This document shows positions 23,530-35,750 of a stretch of DNA of 64,000 bases, in pieces. The position numbers were made by a program, and so were the translations under genes. The notes under the pieces were generated by a model. It saw nothing but the letters and a program-made list of their open reading frames with translations. It ran no database searches and had not been told where the DNA came from. Positions within the stretch are counted from its first letter, which is position 1, and the number at the start of each line of letters is the position of its first letter. This stretch comes from Owenia fusiformis (Eukaryota > Annelida > Polychaeta > Sabellida > Oweniidae). The DNA lies in NCBI GenBank assembly GCA_903813345.2, contig CAIIXF020000008.1, positions 20,010,822 through 20,074,821 on the forward strand, written 5' to 3'.

Positions 23530-23700
23530 AATTCGAAACCATCGAATATCACTTTTCAAACCATCGAAAATCACTTTTTAGGACGTGATATTCGATAGTT
23601 TAAAAGTGATATTCGATGGTTTGTAAATTGTTTGCTAAAATATGATATCTTGGTCCACATATCAAATATATCATCATGTGATATTCGATCTATATCATTG
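23530..23700. repeat. Hairpin-forming repeat
   Basis: accatcgaatatcactttt and aaaagtgatattcgatggt pair across about 40 bases, and the motif gatattcgat recurs to 23690. Probably the edge of the next palindromic repeat block. Confidence 0.55.
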
Positions 23701-26010
23701 CAACCATGGGATATGGAGGATATCCTATGATGTATGAGAGATATGATTTTTATCCACGAATGAATATGATATCTGCACGAGCGAGCGTATATATAAGGGT
23801 TATGCACTGGGATGTTTTGGATACAGGGAATATCCGAGGTATATACAATATATCTTCCAGAGGGACCGAAGGGACCAAGGGAAGATGCATTGTATATCAA
23901 ATTTTTATTTTCAGATTTTTTTCAAAAATGAAAAAAAAATCCAAAATTCTTTTTCAATTTTTTTTCCAAAATTGTTTTTCAAATTTTTTTCCCAAATTTT
24001 TTTCCAACATTTTTTTTCAAATTTTTTTTCACCTTTTTTGGCATAATTATTTTTCAGAATATTTTCAAAATTTTTTTTTCAAATTTTTTTACATATTTTT
24101 TTTCCTCAATTTTTTTCAAATTTTTTTTTCAAATTTTTTTCCCGAATTTATTTTTAACATTTTTTTTGAGTGGGACATACGATTTATATGTCCCGGAGAT
24201 CCGTCGGAGCGCAACATACGAAAAATATTTGCCAGATATGGAATATATTCCCGGTTGATATGCCCCTGAAACCTCATCAGGTATGGAATACATAAGGGTC
24301 ATGTACAGGGAGGTTTTGGATATGGGGCTTATCCAGAGGGAGGTATGCATATTTACCTGAGGGACCGTAGGGACCAAAGGTAGGTGCATATCTCACGAGG
24401 GATGAACCCCATATCTAAACCGACCGTACATAACTGCTTTATCCTATACCAAGTAGAGTTTTCAAGGGCATATGGCCATTTCAATAGTACAAGGTGTAAA
24501 ATAAACAAATCATTCACATGCAAAGTCATTTTATTGCATTACCAGAAGCGGGAAGATATGCACCGGAAGCGGGAAGATATGCACCGAAGCGGGAGATATG
24601 GCGGGAGATATGAAGGTTCTGGATACGGAAACCTCAAAATCAGGATACGGGATATATCTTACCAACTTATCTCCCTAAAACTCTACTTGGCATATGAAAA
24701 ATATAGGTTATTTACTGGGAGGGAGTGAATATGGGTTTTATTCCGATGGACAATATGATATTGACTGAAGGGTAATATAATATTGACCGAGAGTGCAGCG
24801 ACCGAGTGTCAATATCATGTTGCCCAAGATCAATATCATATTTTCCGAGGAATAAAACCCATATTCAATCCTGACCAGAAATAACCTATTTATTCCATAA
24901 TACCCTCTAGAATGTTACATTTGGATAATGCAAACGTTATATTAATAAATGCACATTGTTTGAAAAATAAAATAAATAAATAAAATAACCGGGAAACTAA
25001 AAAGTAGGTCAATACGCTACAATACGATTTTTTCACGGAGACAATACGATTTTTTCATGTAATACGCTCCAATACGATTTTTTCCCCTGGGACAATACGA
25101 TTTTTTCATGTAATACGATTCAACACGATTTTAATTCCTTCATATTTCCCTGGGAAAACAGTAGTATTATGGAATAAATATAGGTTATTTCATGCTTGAT
25201 TTTCAATATGAATTTTATTCCAGGGTAATATGATATTGACCGAGGGAAATATGATATTGACCGAACGGGCGTAGCGAGTGAGTGTCAATATAATATTTAC
25301 CGAGGTCAATGTCATATTTCCCGTGTAATAAAATTCATATTGAAAATAAAGCATGAAATAACCTTTTTATTCCATAATTTAATTTTTGAGAATTCAAGGA
25401 AAAAGAAATATGAAAGAAAATTGAAAACTTTGGGAAAAAATGAAAACTTTTGAAAAAATGAAAAAATGATTCAAAATTGAAATTTTTTTAAATAAATGAA
25501 AATCTTTGAAAAATTGACATTTTTTGATAAAAATGAAAATTTCTGAAAAAATGTTTTTTTCTAAAAATTGGAAAAATTGGAAAATCAATTTTTTGGAAAA
25601 AATGAAAAAATTGGACAAAATGATTTTTTGGAAAAAACAACTTTTTTTGAAAAAAATAGGGACAATATGATTTTTCGAGTATATATGATTTTTTTACAGG
25701 GACAATATGATTTTTCGAGTATATATGATTTTTTTACAGGGACAATATGATTTTTCGAGTATATATGATTTTAAGAGGGATAATATGATTTTATTTCCCA
25801 GGGAAAACAGTAGTATTATGGAATAAAATATATTTTCCCTCGGGACCTGCGGCCCTCGGACAGATATATTATATTTGCCTCGGGGTATTCCCAATATTCT
25901 GAACCTCATATAGGATAATCTCTATATCTACCTGATGGAGCATAGGGACCGAAGGTAGACGTGCATATCTCACGAGGGATAAATCCCATATCCAAACGGA
26001 CCGCACATAT
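23690..26010. repeat. Mosaic of palindromic and tandem AT-rich repeats
   Basis: Contains two palindromes of one family at 24683-24900 and 25150-25380 (attatggaataaa, ggttattt, gatattgaccgag, and their complements). It also has several half-copies of a gggaccgaaggg...cccatatc repeat (23860, 24180, 24365, 25850-25990), short tandem gcgggaagatatgcac units (24548-24612), caatacgatttttt repeats (25030-25130) and long T-rich runs (23920-24165). No gene is credible here; the phenylalanine-rich frames come from T runs. Confidence 0.7.
25660..25775. repeat. Tandem repeat, ~41-bp unit
   Basis: Three consecutive copies of gggacaatatgatttttcga followed by gtatatatgattttttt-aca, nearly identical to each other. 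Confidence 0.85.
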
Positions 26011-26122
26011 CTGCTTTATCATATACCAAGTAGTTTTCTAAAAAAAATTATCTTATTTCCTTTTTTGAATTTTTTAAATTTTTTATTCTCTACTCTACTT
26101 GTCAAAGGATAATAGACGATAA

Positions 26123-26143
26123 ATATATATATATATATATATA
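26123..26143. repeat. (AT)n microsatellite
   Basis: An uninterrupted alternating AT run of about 20 bases. Confidence 0.9.
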
Positions 26144-27178
26144 GTTTAGCAGGATATGTACTTCTTTCTGTAACTGGAATACGATTCCAATATACAAGCA
26201 ACACATACGTATTCCCGGGGAACCATAAATCTTTTGTGTAGGGTGTGGACATTTTTCTTTTCATTTCTCTAAAATCAGATTATTTTCATAAAATCCATAC
26301 AAAGTTGGTTCTAAGCCTCTATTTTCGTATTCTGCATGTTAAGATATTTATAATGTAAAACCTAAGAGATAAATTCAATGTCTTCAGTTGAGAATAAGTA
26401 TAAGGTAAATGTGTGAATTCTGCTTGTTGTTGCACTATTTTTATAATAAACAAGGTTCGATACGCAATACTGAATAGACTGCAGTCATAGCTTAGTTGTA
26501 AAGAAAACAAAAGAAGTTGGGACGTGGTCATGCTTAATTATGTTTCTTTTATATATCACCGTTTGCATTCGTTGAAATCGGCCTGCATTGATTTCAAGAG
26601 GTGGTCGGTGTACAAGGTCATATGTTTGAGTTATTGGTTTAATGATGAATGTGACCCTTGAATGCGTTATGCTTTATGTATGCGTGAAACAAATACTCCA
26701 ATGGCCTAATCTCAATTTGCCTACAAACAATATAACATTGAAATGATGGTCATCTGCATATTAACTTCCGCACCACACGTCTAACTTCGACACAATTCAG
26801 TAAAGTATCCAGTATCGCTATAATCGCTACATGCCAGTGCAACCACAAAATTAATTTGTTGAAAGGAGGTACATTTTACAAAAGCTATTGGGCAGATTAG
26901 CTTGGTAGATTGGTTTGTTTTCAAACTACATTAAAAGGTACCTAGCAAATCTATGATTAATATTTAGAGAGGATAGGGATAAAAATGGGAAATAATACCC
27001 TTTGTCATAGTGATGGTTTGAAGTGATTCCTTAAATATTACACAATCCCAACAGTCCAAAGTTTAAATATGTACACCATGCTAGGGACAATAACAATAAG
27101 CCCATTCCAATTCGAAAGCAATATGATTCAATTAGAATGGAGCAGAAATTGTATTGTATATTTCCAAGATTATTTTAT
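26144..27178. other. Intergenic, no gene seen
   Basis: About 1 kb between the palindromic repeats and the 3' end of the macrodomain gene. No coding or RNA signal recognised; the part near 27178 is probably the macrodomain gene's 3' untranslated region. Confidence 0.4.
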
Positions 27179-30100
27179 CTAAAGCTTTGAGTCTTGCTCT
27201 TGGGCATTTTCATCTGATGATCGCCTTTTCTTTTCTGGTGATACTATTGGAGAATTATTCACATTCTCCATATCTCCAGCAGCTTTACTGTCCACCTTAC
27301 TGTCCATATTTCCAGTATTTCCAATATTGTCAGTATTATCCTTAACATCTTTCTCTTCCTGACTAAGCATTTCCACGGTCTCTGATCTAGCTAACTCATG
27401 TGTCTCCATATCTTGCGGTTTATCCTCATTGTCTTGTGTGTCTGTATTTTGTGTGTCCGTGTCTTGGGACATTGATTCATCAGACATTTCTAAAGTTTGA
27501 GCAACAGGTGTTTCCTGGCTATCTTGCTCATTGGGCACATTGTTTTCCTGGGAATTCTTGTCTCGGTTCTGCGATTCTTTGGATTCATCAACCTTTTCAA
27601 TTTCTGCTTTAGGAACTGGAAACAATATGCACTAATAGACATCAACAATTGGTAAAATAATGTATGCCATTGCCATCTCTTACTTTGAAACATGACTGAC
27701 ATATCTTTTTTATACAATTTTACTTGCACTAGATATTTTTCTTGTACAATTTTTATTCATGCTTTGTGCATGTACCTGTCAACAAAATTAGAAACAATAA
27801 TATTTCTCTCAGGTTTACATGTAATTTTGTATTATTCTGTCAAAAACATCAACATTTTTAAATATCAAATATTTAATATATTAATTATTACATCTCAATA
27901 TAGTATATATTTCATGTTCTATTTATTGCTAGGTTAGTATTTAATGAAATACTACACTCTCTAAGGGAGCATGTCAATACTATAGCAGTTTGGTATCATT
28001 TTTACCTGGTTTAGAAGCCTTTACTGCCTGATCTGTTGTTTCTTCTGGTTTTCTTGACTCTTCTGTCTCTCCCTCATTTACAGCCTGGGGATCACCACCT
28101 ATAATAAGAGTCTCAAGATGATGACGTTTTTCCTATATCAGTTTTAAGGTGGTGGGTGTACTTGAAGTCTTTTATGCAAGCAAGCAAATATTCATTCTAG
28201 AATGAATAACAGATTTTAGATGTCAAATGAAAATTCAATAAAATCAATCAAATAACAATTTTAAACCTAATCCTCAAATATTCTCACTCATTTTATATTT
28301 CAGCAAGAGCCAATGAACTTGCACAAAATATTCTATTTCTCTGGTGTCATTGATGAAAAACATTTTAATTTTCAAATGGACAATTGGTCACAATACGCTC
28401 AACCATGTATTTATGATTTTTCTCATTTCAAAGTGGGTGGAATGAGTTTTCTGGTATGTGAAGCCTATTTTCAAAATCCCCCATAACCCATAAAAAAGAA
28501 TCATTAGATAGAAGAAAATAGCTTTAAAATACTTTTTATATGAAACTTCTAGCTTCTACTCTCCCATCCCCCCCCCCCCCCACTGAAAACCCAAATTTGT
28601 TTTGGTGATTGCACCCCCACTGACTGAAAGCTGGCTACGCCCATGTGCTCACTGCAATGTACATGAGTACTGTACCTGGATCTGTCACTGGATGTTCCCT
28701 CTCAGCCACTGGGAAGTAGATCTGCATCAGCCGTTCATAGATCGCAACATCTTTGTTGAGGAACAGGCAGAATATCACCCTATCCACCTATAAGTAAAAT
28801 TCACATCGTGAATACATGTACATGTAGAAATTTACATCATGAGTACATGTACATGTACACATTTACATCACAAGTTTTACACCTAACATTTTAGGAGAGT
28901 TAATAATAACATTCATGTATTTTGTCCATGATTGTTGTTTTCAGAAATCAGTATATAGTACAACAGTGTTCTCCCCATACTAAGCTGTTGAAATCACTGA
29001 GGCACAGAACCTCCATCTTTTTCACAATTCCAAAGTGCTCCTAAAAATAACTCTGGGGAGAGCACTGATAAATGTAGTGCACTCAGATATTGATAATATG
29101 CCTTATTGTGCTTACTTTTTCCCCATGCTCCTCAAGAAACTTGCGAACTTTACTAATAGCAATCTCAGCTGCATTGAGGTTGGGATAACCTGGAACAAAT
29201 TAAAGTAAATATTAAGTTTTGCTCATTCTTTGGGAATTTTATTAATTAAATACTCAGTCCATTTCATATACAAGGTATTCTCAAGGACACTGGCACATAA
29301 GCAAGGAACTCACCAAAGACATCAGATTCTGTAGATATGCAAGGCTCAGTACTCGCCAAAAATATCTGTAGATATGCAAGGTACTCACCAAAGACCCTTG
29401 AAGATATGCAAGGTACTCACCACAGACACTTGTAGGTATGCAAGGTACTCACCATAGACACCTGTAGATATGCAAGGTAATGCAAGAGAGGCAATGTTTT
29501 GACCATTCTCTGATTCCTTCATAAATGCCAGGCAATTGTCATAGCAGGCCTTGAGTTCATTGGGTTTCTCCCCTATTGGACCTACTGTATGTACAACATC
29601 TGAAAGTAAATTATACTCTAGTTAAGAGTAGAGTAAATGCAACTAGCCAGACCTTGAACTTTTGGGGTGCATGAATTCCACATGTTTGGGGTGCATAAAT
29701 TCCACATGTTTGGGGTGCATGAATTTCACATGTTTGGGGTGCATGAATTCCACATGTTTCACATGTGTTTGGAGTGAAGTGTATGACCACAAATTTGGAG
29801 GGCATAGATTCCAGGCATACATGTATTTGGTGTGCGTGCTTTGATTCCACATTTTTGAAGTGCAGGGAATCCGAATGTTTGGAGTGCAAGTTAAGTTGAG
29901 CTTTGAAGCCCTGCATTTGATGATGTATGAATGACTGAGATGCACTTACATTTAGCAGGAAGATTGTAGCCAGATGTGAGCTTGGCATCTCCTGTATCAC
30001 AACCATTTAGTTCTTTACACTCCTTATAGAGCCAGCTGCCCGCTGCAGCATGTATGGCACCATCAACTGTAGGTAAACAATGTGTTATAGAGCATACTAA

Positions 30101-32280
30101 ATAGAATATTTCTCCTCAATGCATATATGAGATATTAAGATGCGAATTATTTGAGATTTACAAAGCAGAAATGTGTAATCTATATAATTTCATATAAACG
30201 CATAAGTTCTATGATTTTTTAAAACTTTTGGGAATTTCAAAATGAAGAGAGACAATGCTATGCTAGTCAGCTTAATTGCTTGTTCAGCCTTACTTTTAAA
30301 GTCAACAAGTCCCCAAACGAAACCATTTTAATTAATATCGATGAAATGGTAATTTTTTTATTGAAGAGTCAGCTTTCATCAAAATATTGTAAAAACACAA
30401 AAACAATGGTATAAGATGCATAAAAATCCGTATAGTTCTATCACCTCCTCCTCCACCGAGTAGTGAGCTATTAGCAGCATTGGCGATGCAATCAATCTCT
30501 AGTTGCGTGATGTCACCCTGCCAGATGGATACCTTATCATTCAAGGCACTGCTAACCTCACTCTTGGGACCTAAAGTTAAAGAGAAAATTGTAACTGATC
30601 CACATATATTTTAATTATTTATTACACAAGCAAATCCTAAAGAACAAAAATGTTTTTTAAAAATCCTAAACGTTCTAATTCTATTTCTAATGTAGGATCC
30701 ACGGCCCTGTTTCACACAAAGAATTGTAACCACATCATGGTTGGAAAGTATTAACTTTGTACAGAAAAACTCTCATAATCATCTGCCATTGACTAAGTCC
30801 AAAAAATTAATTTGAAAAATCAACTTTTTGACCTTTCAAAGGTCAACAAAAGGTCACATCTCGAATCTAAGGTCAGATATGAATTTTAAAAGAAAATTGG
30901 TCAATGTGAAGCAAGTAGTCGATTAGACTCGATTTGTAGTCTCGAAACTTAGATAGCACAGTTATGACCTAGTTTGATGACATTGACCTTGAAAATTTTA
31001 CTTTTCAAAGCCAGTAGGTCTTTTGTAATTAAGCTGACCTAAATTTGCATCCAAAAAATCAAATTGAAAAATCAACTTTTTTAACCTTTCAAAGATCACT
31101 CAAGGTCAAATTTGGTCAAATTGGAGCAAGTTGAAAATGACCTACTCTGTGAGCCAAAAAGCAGGGTTTAATTGTACAAATTGCAAGTATAAAATCTGCT
31201 ACCTAATTTCAACATTTGGTACTGTTTAGACCCTATTTCAAAATTTTGAATATTTTTTTATGCTAAATTAGCAATTTGAAATCTGGTTGTGTCCATAGAA
31301 CTATAGGACAGTGGACTTGACTATATCCTTTATTGGGATAAAATTTGGCTTTTATACTCACAATCAAAGAAAGTAACAAGGCATTAACTTGCAAAATGTC
31401 ACCACCCGCCATTTGTTACAGACATTGCTCAACACCAAACAGCATTTGGCCACCAAACTTCCAAACAACAACTGCCTAACATCAACCACCAAATGCCATC
31501 CACAAATCAGTTGGTGACTATAACAATATGTCACCACTTGTGGTGGCGACATAAAAATGAGAGTCAAAGCTAGTGCAACACTATTTATTCAATGAATATA
31601 ATTGTGATAAAACTGCTTGTTCAACCATTGCAATGATTACTGTTCCAATCCAAAGGTTTTGTTAAATGCACAAATTGTACCTTTGTTTGTTTTCTCTGTA
31701 ATGTTCTTGTGAAAGTACTCATTCCATGTTGGAACATCTTTTAGTACTTTATAGTGTTCCCGGCAGCGATAATGCTTCCTCTTTTCCTCGATTGGCATTT
31801 TGGCAATTCTTTCTGAAATTAATTCATATAATTTTCAGTTACATAGTAATTAGTGCAAGTTTCCTTTTCTAAAGATGCAAAACAATACATGAACTTTGAA
31901 ACTTTAGTCTAAAGCACTGATCCATATCCTTCTATTCCATGGTCTTTCTAGAATATGATCAGATAAGGGAGATGTGGTAATTAATGGTCCTTTTGAAAGG
32001 TTTCATATAATTTACAATCCACATCGCAAGAAAGTTTATGAAAACATCAATGTATTTTCGATCAATCTTACATACAGGTGTGTTATATAATATATATAGA
32101 TCAAGTCATTGTGTTTATTTAAAATAAATTAAATTGTGACATGAAACGGGCTGACTTTGATATTAGGCCATATTATACGGTACCTTGTTCTGCTAAAACC
32201 TGTGGGCTAGGGCCAGAGTATGTTGCAGCAGCACGATGACCTCTAAGTTTATCCCATATTGTTGTCAATACTCCTGCCAT
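27179..32280 (-). CDS. MACROD1/2: MACROD1/2-type macrodomain mono-ADP-ribosyl hydrolase (nine exons)
   Basis: Removes mono-ADP-ribose from acidic residues and cleaves O-acetyl-ADP-ribose (family knowledge). Coding exons in transcript order: 32280-32184, 31812-31681, 30570-30445, 30066-29950, 29599-29453, 29189-29116, 28787-28676, 28098-28006, 27615-27179. All are GT-AG with matching phases, giving 444 residues from this ATG. The macrodomain spans exons 3-7: [34 protein letters not shown] (binding Asn and Asp present; the usual Arg after His is Ala), [20 protein letters not shown] and [10 protein letters not shown]. The upstream KHYRCREHY...VPTWNEY matches the pre-domain helix of the MACROD family. 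The last two exons encode a long acidic, Ser/Gln/Asp-rich disordered tail ending in KKRRSSDE..., as in vertebrate MACROD2. The reading frame stays open upstream to an ATG at 32481 (see finding). Confidence 0.94.
28565..28640. repeat. Poly-C tract with hAT-like MITE remnant
   Basis: A C homopolymer and ctgactgaaagctggctacg, a diverged form of the CTGGCTACGGGCCTG terminus seen at 3327-3504. Lies in an intron of the macrodomain gene. Confidence 0.4.
28963..29068. mobile_element. Small MITE with CAGTGTTCTCC ends
   Basis: CAGTGTTCTCCCCA and TGGGGAGAGCACTG (one mismatch) bound about 106 bases inside an intron. A related element lies at 52051-52235 (cagtgttctccgtag ... gggagatcactg). The ends suggest hAT, but no 8-base duplication is clear. 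Confidence 0.55.
29310..29482 (-). repeat. 32-bp minisatellite copied from an exon-intron junction
   Basis: The end of macrodomain exon 5 and its donor (minus strand: ccttgcatatctacaggtgt, then ctatggtgagta) recur at 32-base spacing into the intron. Donor-like positions lie near 29451, 29419, 29387 and 29355 (the last reads GC instead of GT), with a fifth near 29312. The real donor chosen is the first, which keeps phase with exon 6. Confidence 0.85.
29656..29895. repeat. 24-bp intronic minisatellite
   Basis: tttggggtgcatgaattcca followed by catg is repeated about four times from 29656 to 29760, then decays. It creates a false histidine/proline-rich open frame on the minus strand. Confidence 0.85.
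30785..31160 (+). mobile_element. Family B-related element remnant
   Basis: Shares blocks with 50424-51380: gatttgtagtctcgaa, cttagatagcacagtt, gacctagtttgatga and tgacctttcaaaggtca. It ends in tgtgagccaaaaa, the family B terminus. The 5' end is unclear. It lies in macrodomain intron 2. Confidence 0.6.
31375..31557 (+). mobile_element. Family A element, short copy
   Basis: Starts aacaaggcattaacttgcaa, contains aaatgtcaccacccgccatt, then tgttacagacattgc, and ends in the hairpin tgtcaccac-ttgt-ggtggcgaca with taaaaa. No tandem core. Confidence 0.75.
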
Positions 32281-32481
32281 GATGACTGGACTGTGGGCAA
32301 ATCTTGAGTCCTTATGTTTACTAGAACCAGGATGAAATCGAAAATAAAATTTCTTAGAAAAATGACAGCTTTGATCAAAGTCTACTTTCAAAAGAGTCCC
32401 CCTTCCAAAATTGCTCGAATGGCTACTACAGAATCTCTCTATCCTAGTGATCCTGGAAATTCGTAAAATATATGATGTCAT
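32281..32481 (-). CDS. In-frame upstream extension of the macrodomain gene
   Basis: The macrodomain reading frame continues upstream without a stop to ATG 32481, adding 67 residues (start MTSYILRISRITRIERFCSS). The first 30 residues are rich in Arg and Ser, with hydrophobic spacing and few acidic residues, as expected for a mitochondrial presequence; vertebrate MACROD1 is mitochondrial. Whether this ATG is used is not shown by the sequence. Confidence 0.45.
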
Positions 32482-32995
32482 GCGTAAATAAGGACCTAAA
32501 CATCAGATAATATTAGACATATGAAACCAAGAACTGAAACGGAAACCAATTTCATTCCATGACAAGTTTTTTAAGAGAAATATGTTTTATACATGATATA
32601 AAGTCTTTTTGGAGTAAAGCAAATATAATTATTATTTTAATATTCAAAAGTAATCAATGTATATGAATGATATGCACATAGATGGCATTGATAAACTAAT
32701 ATATAAACTTATATTTGTAGTAATAATGTTTGTCATGGTAATGGAGCCACTTCCGGGTTGATTTTGTAAATATTTATATCCCAAGACAAGCCAAGTTACA
32801 GAGGAAGTCGTCATATATATATGTAAATATGAATTCTAACAATTATTTTGTAGTTCCATGAATAAATCAAGCTCATAAACTGGAAACCTCATCATTTGCC
32901 TGAGCCCTAGCCAGACAATGAATTTATCATCATCATCATGTTTAGGAGGGTAAGGTTAGTCCTGTCTTGTCCTCCCTTCTGGTTTTATTATTTAC

Positions 32996-35665
32996 CACCC
33001 TGGGTATAGTCTGTCACGTGACTTCATGGATGACGTGTGCGCGAGTGATTCGCATTTTCTTTCGCTTGAGGTTTGTAATCACACTTTTTACATGTTTTAA
33101 GATTTTGTATCTCTGTGAAACTTGTCCCGTACCATCAATGTCTGAAGACGATCTAATTCACCAAATATCTCATCCAAGCGTGTCCCGGTTAAAGAGAAAT
33201 TCGCACTTTTGTGTCTCGCAAAATGACGTGTGCGCGAGTAAATCGAATTTTACGAAGGATGGGTGCGCGAGTCTAACATATTTATATTCATTTTAAACAA
33301 TTCTGCAAGCTAGACACAATTCAATTCAATTTAATCCTTAATAATACAATAATACATGGTACATATAAAAGAATTAACAGGTGACATCATTTCTGATGTT
33401 TATACCCGTACATGTAAAAGCATAATATTACAGATATTAAGAGTAAAAGTAAGGTCAAGGAATCAAACATATCAAGGTTGTGTTTTGTCTAAGGGAAAAT
33501 CGAAGAGGGAGGGGGAGGTGCATCATAGATAAAAAGCTATCAAGTTTAGTGTCCAGTACCCAGGCTTGGAGTTATATCTGTATATATTTCTATAAAGGAG
33601 ATAGAGCATGAATAAGGAGGCTGCAGTACATAAATATAAAAAGAAGAAGATCATGCATACAACGCCAGAATATGTTTCTTATATTTAGACTTAAGACATT
33701 TACTTGACCTTGATGTTTTTATTTCTGATGGGAGGCTATTCCAAATAGATGGTCCAGAAAATGAAAGCATCTTTCTGCCAAAGGTTTCTGTTTTAAATTT
33801 AGGCAAGGCATAGTTATATTTACCTCTTGTATCATACTTATGTAGTTCATTATGTATTGTAAATAAGTTGGGAAATATATCATGTAGGTTATTTTCATTG
33901 TTTTGCCACTTAAAGAAGAATTCTGCCACATTGGCTTTAAATATATCAGAAATGGTGAGAATTCCTAATTCTTTAAATAATGGTGGAGTGTGATCTCTAA
34001 ATCCACTCTGAGTAGCTAATCTTGCAAATTTCTTTTGTATTAAGTGAAGCGAATTAATTGAAGTGATATTAGCATTTCCCCAAATGATATTGCTGTAAGT
34101 TAAATAAGAATGGATTAGAGAATGATATATAGTCATAAAGGTTTTCCTATCTAGTAAATGGTTAATCTTGTACAGAATGCCAACTATCCTTGATATTTTC
34201 ATTTTGACTTTACTAATATGTTCATTCCATGAAAGATGTTGGTCAATAACCAAACCAAGAAAATTAGTGTGTGTTACTCGTTCAATAATTTTACCATCAA
34301 TAAATATCTCTAAGTTCCTGGTATTTACCTTTTTCTGCTTTGAAGTAAATAATATGTACTTAGTTTTATTAATATTGAGTGACAGTTTATTGGCTATAAG
34401 CCAATCTCTGATACTATTTAATTCAGTATTCAAAGTATCTTTAATTTCATTAAGGTTTTTCCCACTGATTAAAATATTTGTATCATCAGCAAACAGAACA
34501 AAGAGAAGTGCTGGAGAGGTCAAGTAGATATCATTGATATAGAGTATAAAAAATAAGGGCCCTAAGACAGATCCCTGTGGAACACCACATTTGATAGTTT
34601 TGAAAGATGAAATTTTATCATTATATTTAGTACACTGGTTGCGATTTGTTAAATAACTAGAGACCCACCTTAGAGCAGGTCCCCTAAAACCGTAAAATTC
34701 CAATTTCTGTAACAGTATGCTATGATCAATGGTATCAAATGCTTTTGAAAAATCTAGAAAAAGCCCAATGCTGAATTCATTGCTGTCAACAGATTTCTTA
34801 ATTTTTTCTACAAATTGTAAAATTGCCATGTAAGTAGATCTTTTCTCTCTAAATCCAAACTGATTCAAATACAAAATTCCAAATCTAATAATAAAATTAC
34901 TCATCCTTACATACATAAGTTTCTCAAGGATCTTTGAAAAGACAGGTAGAACTGATATAGGACGATAATTGGTAAATAGATTAAGTTCATCTTTTTTATG
35001 AATAGGGGTAACTATAGCAGTTTTTAGTTTATCTGGGAAAACACCCTGTAAGAGTGAGCTATTGAATATGTGTAGGAGAGGTTTTAGAAAATTATTGCTG
35101 CATTGTTTAATAATATTACGTTTTAAGTCATCTGCCCCAGCAGCTGAATCTTTTAGATTCAATTTTTGGTTCAAATTTTAATTCACCTGCAATGCCGGAC
35201 AGCCCTACAAGCTATTTCAAAACATTTATTGTCATTAAACGTAGACATGTATGTGCCATACATGAAACATCTACAAAATAGCAAACTATTCTTTAATATA
35301 CTACTTTAAGATGACAAAAACAAATGTCACGTGAGTTGTATTCTGCCTTAGCTTGGAGAATTGTCTCAAGTGAATAAAAATATTTTAGACTCGCGCACCC
35401 ATCCTTCGTAAAATTCGATTTACTCGCGCACACGTCATTTTGCGAGACACAAAAGTGCGAATTTCTCTTTAACCGGGACACGCTTGGATGAGATATTTGG
35501 TGAATTAGATCGTCTTCAGACATTGATGGTACGGGACAAGTTTCACAGAGATACAAAATCTTAAAACATGTAAAAAGTGTGATTACAAACCTCAAGCGAA
35601 AGAAAATGCGAATCACTCGCGCACACGTCATCCATGAAGTCACGTGACAGACTATACCCAGGGTG
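32996..35665. mobile_element. Foldback element with ~315-base inverted ends, carrying a LINE
   Basis: Arms at 32996-33312 and about 35350-35665 start CACCCTGGGTATAGTCTGTC. They appear identical over roughly 275 bases, then drift at the inner edge. The flanks are tttac (32991-32995) and tttac (35666-35670), a 5-base target duplication. Without the inserted LINE the element is about 780 bases. It encodes no recognisable transposase; the open frames in the arms mirror each other and are not treated as genes. Confidence 0.8.
33313..35207 (-). mobile_element. 5'-truncated L2/CR1-type LINE
   Basis: A non-LTR retrotransposon fragment flanked by a 7-base duplication, caagcta (33306-33312 and 35208-35214). 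The minus-strand frame 35174-33651 encodes 507 residues covering most of the reverse transcriptase: NYRPISVLPVFSKILEKLM, LDFSKAFDTIDH, GVPQGSVLGPLFFILYIND and the catalytic FADD, followed by the usual C-terminal region. The endonuclease is missing through 5' truncation. The 3' end has a ttgaattgaattg tail like those of L2/CR1-group LINEs. The long open frame suggests a recent insertion. Confidence 0.9.
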
Positions 35666-35750
35666 TTTACATGGATTCTTATCATTTGGCTTTGGCATTT
35701 GTTTGACTTAGGGGACGGGTCAATATTTCAATGTCCTTCCCCCCCCCCCT

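Noticed and set aside
23706-24269. 187-codon phenylalanine-rich frame
   Set aside because: Made by T-rich low-complexity repeats in the palindromic block.
29611-30006. Histidine/proline-rich minus-strand frame
   Set aside because: Produced by the 24-base intronic minisatellite of the macrodomain gene and overlaps a real exon in another frame.
32967-33296. 109-codon plus-strand frame, mirrored at 35685-35293
   Set aside because: Both frames lie in the inverted arms of the foldback element and are copies of each other; no domain and no splice context.
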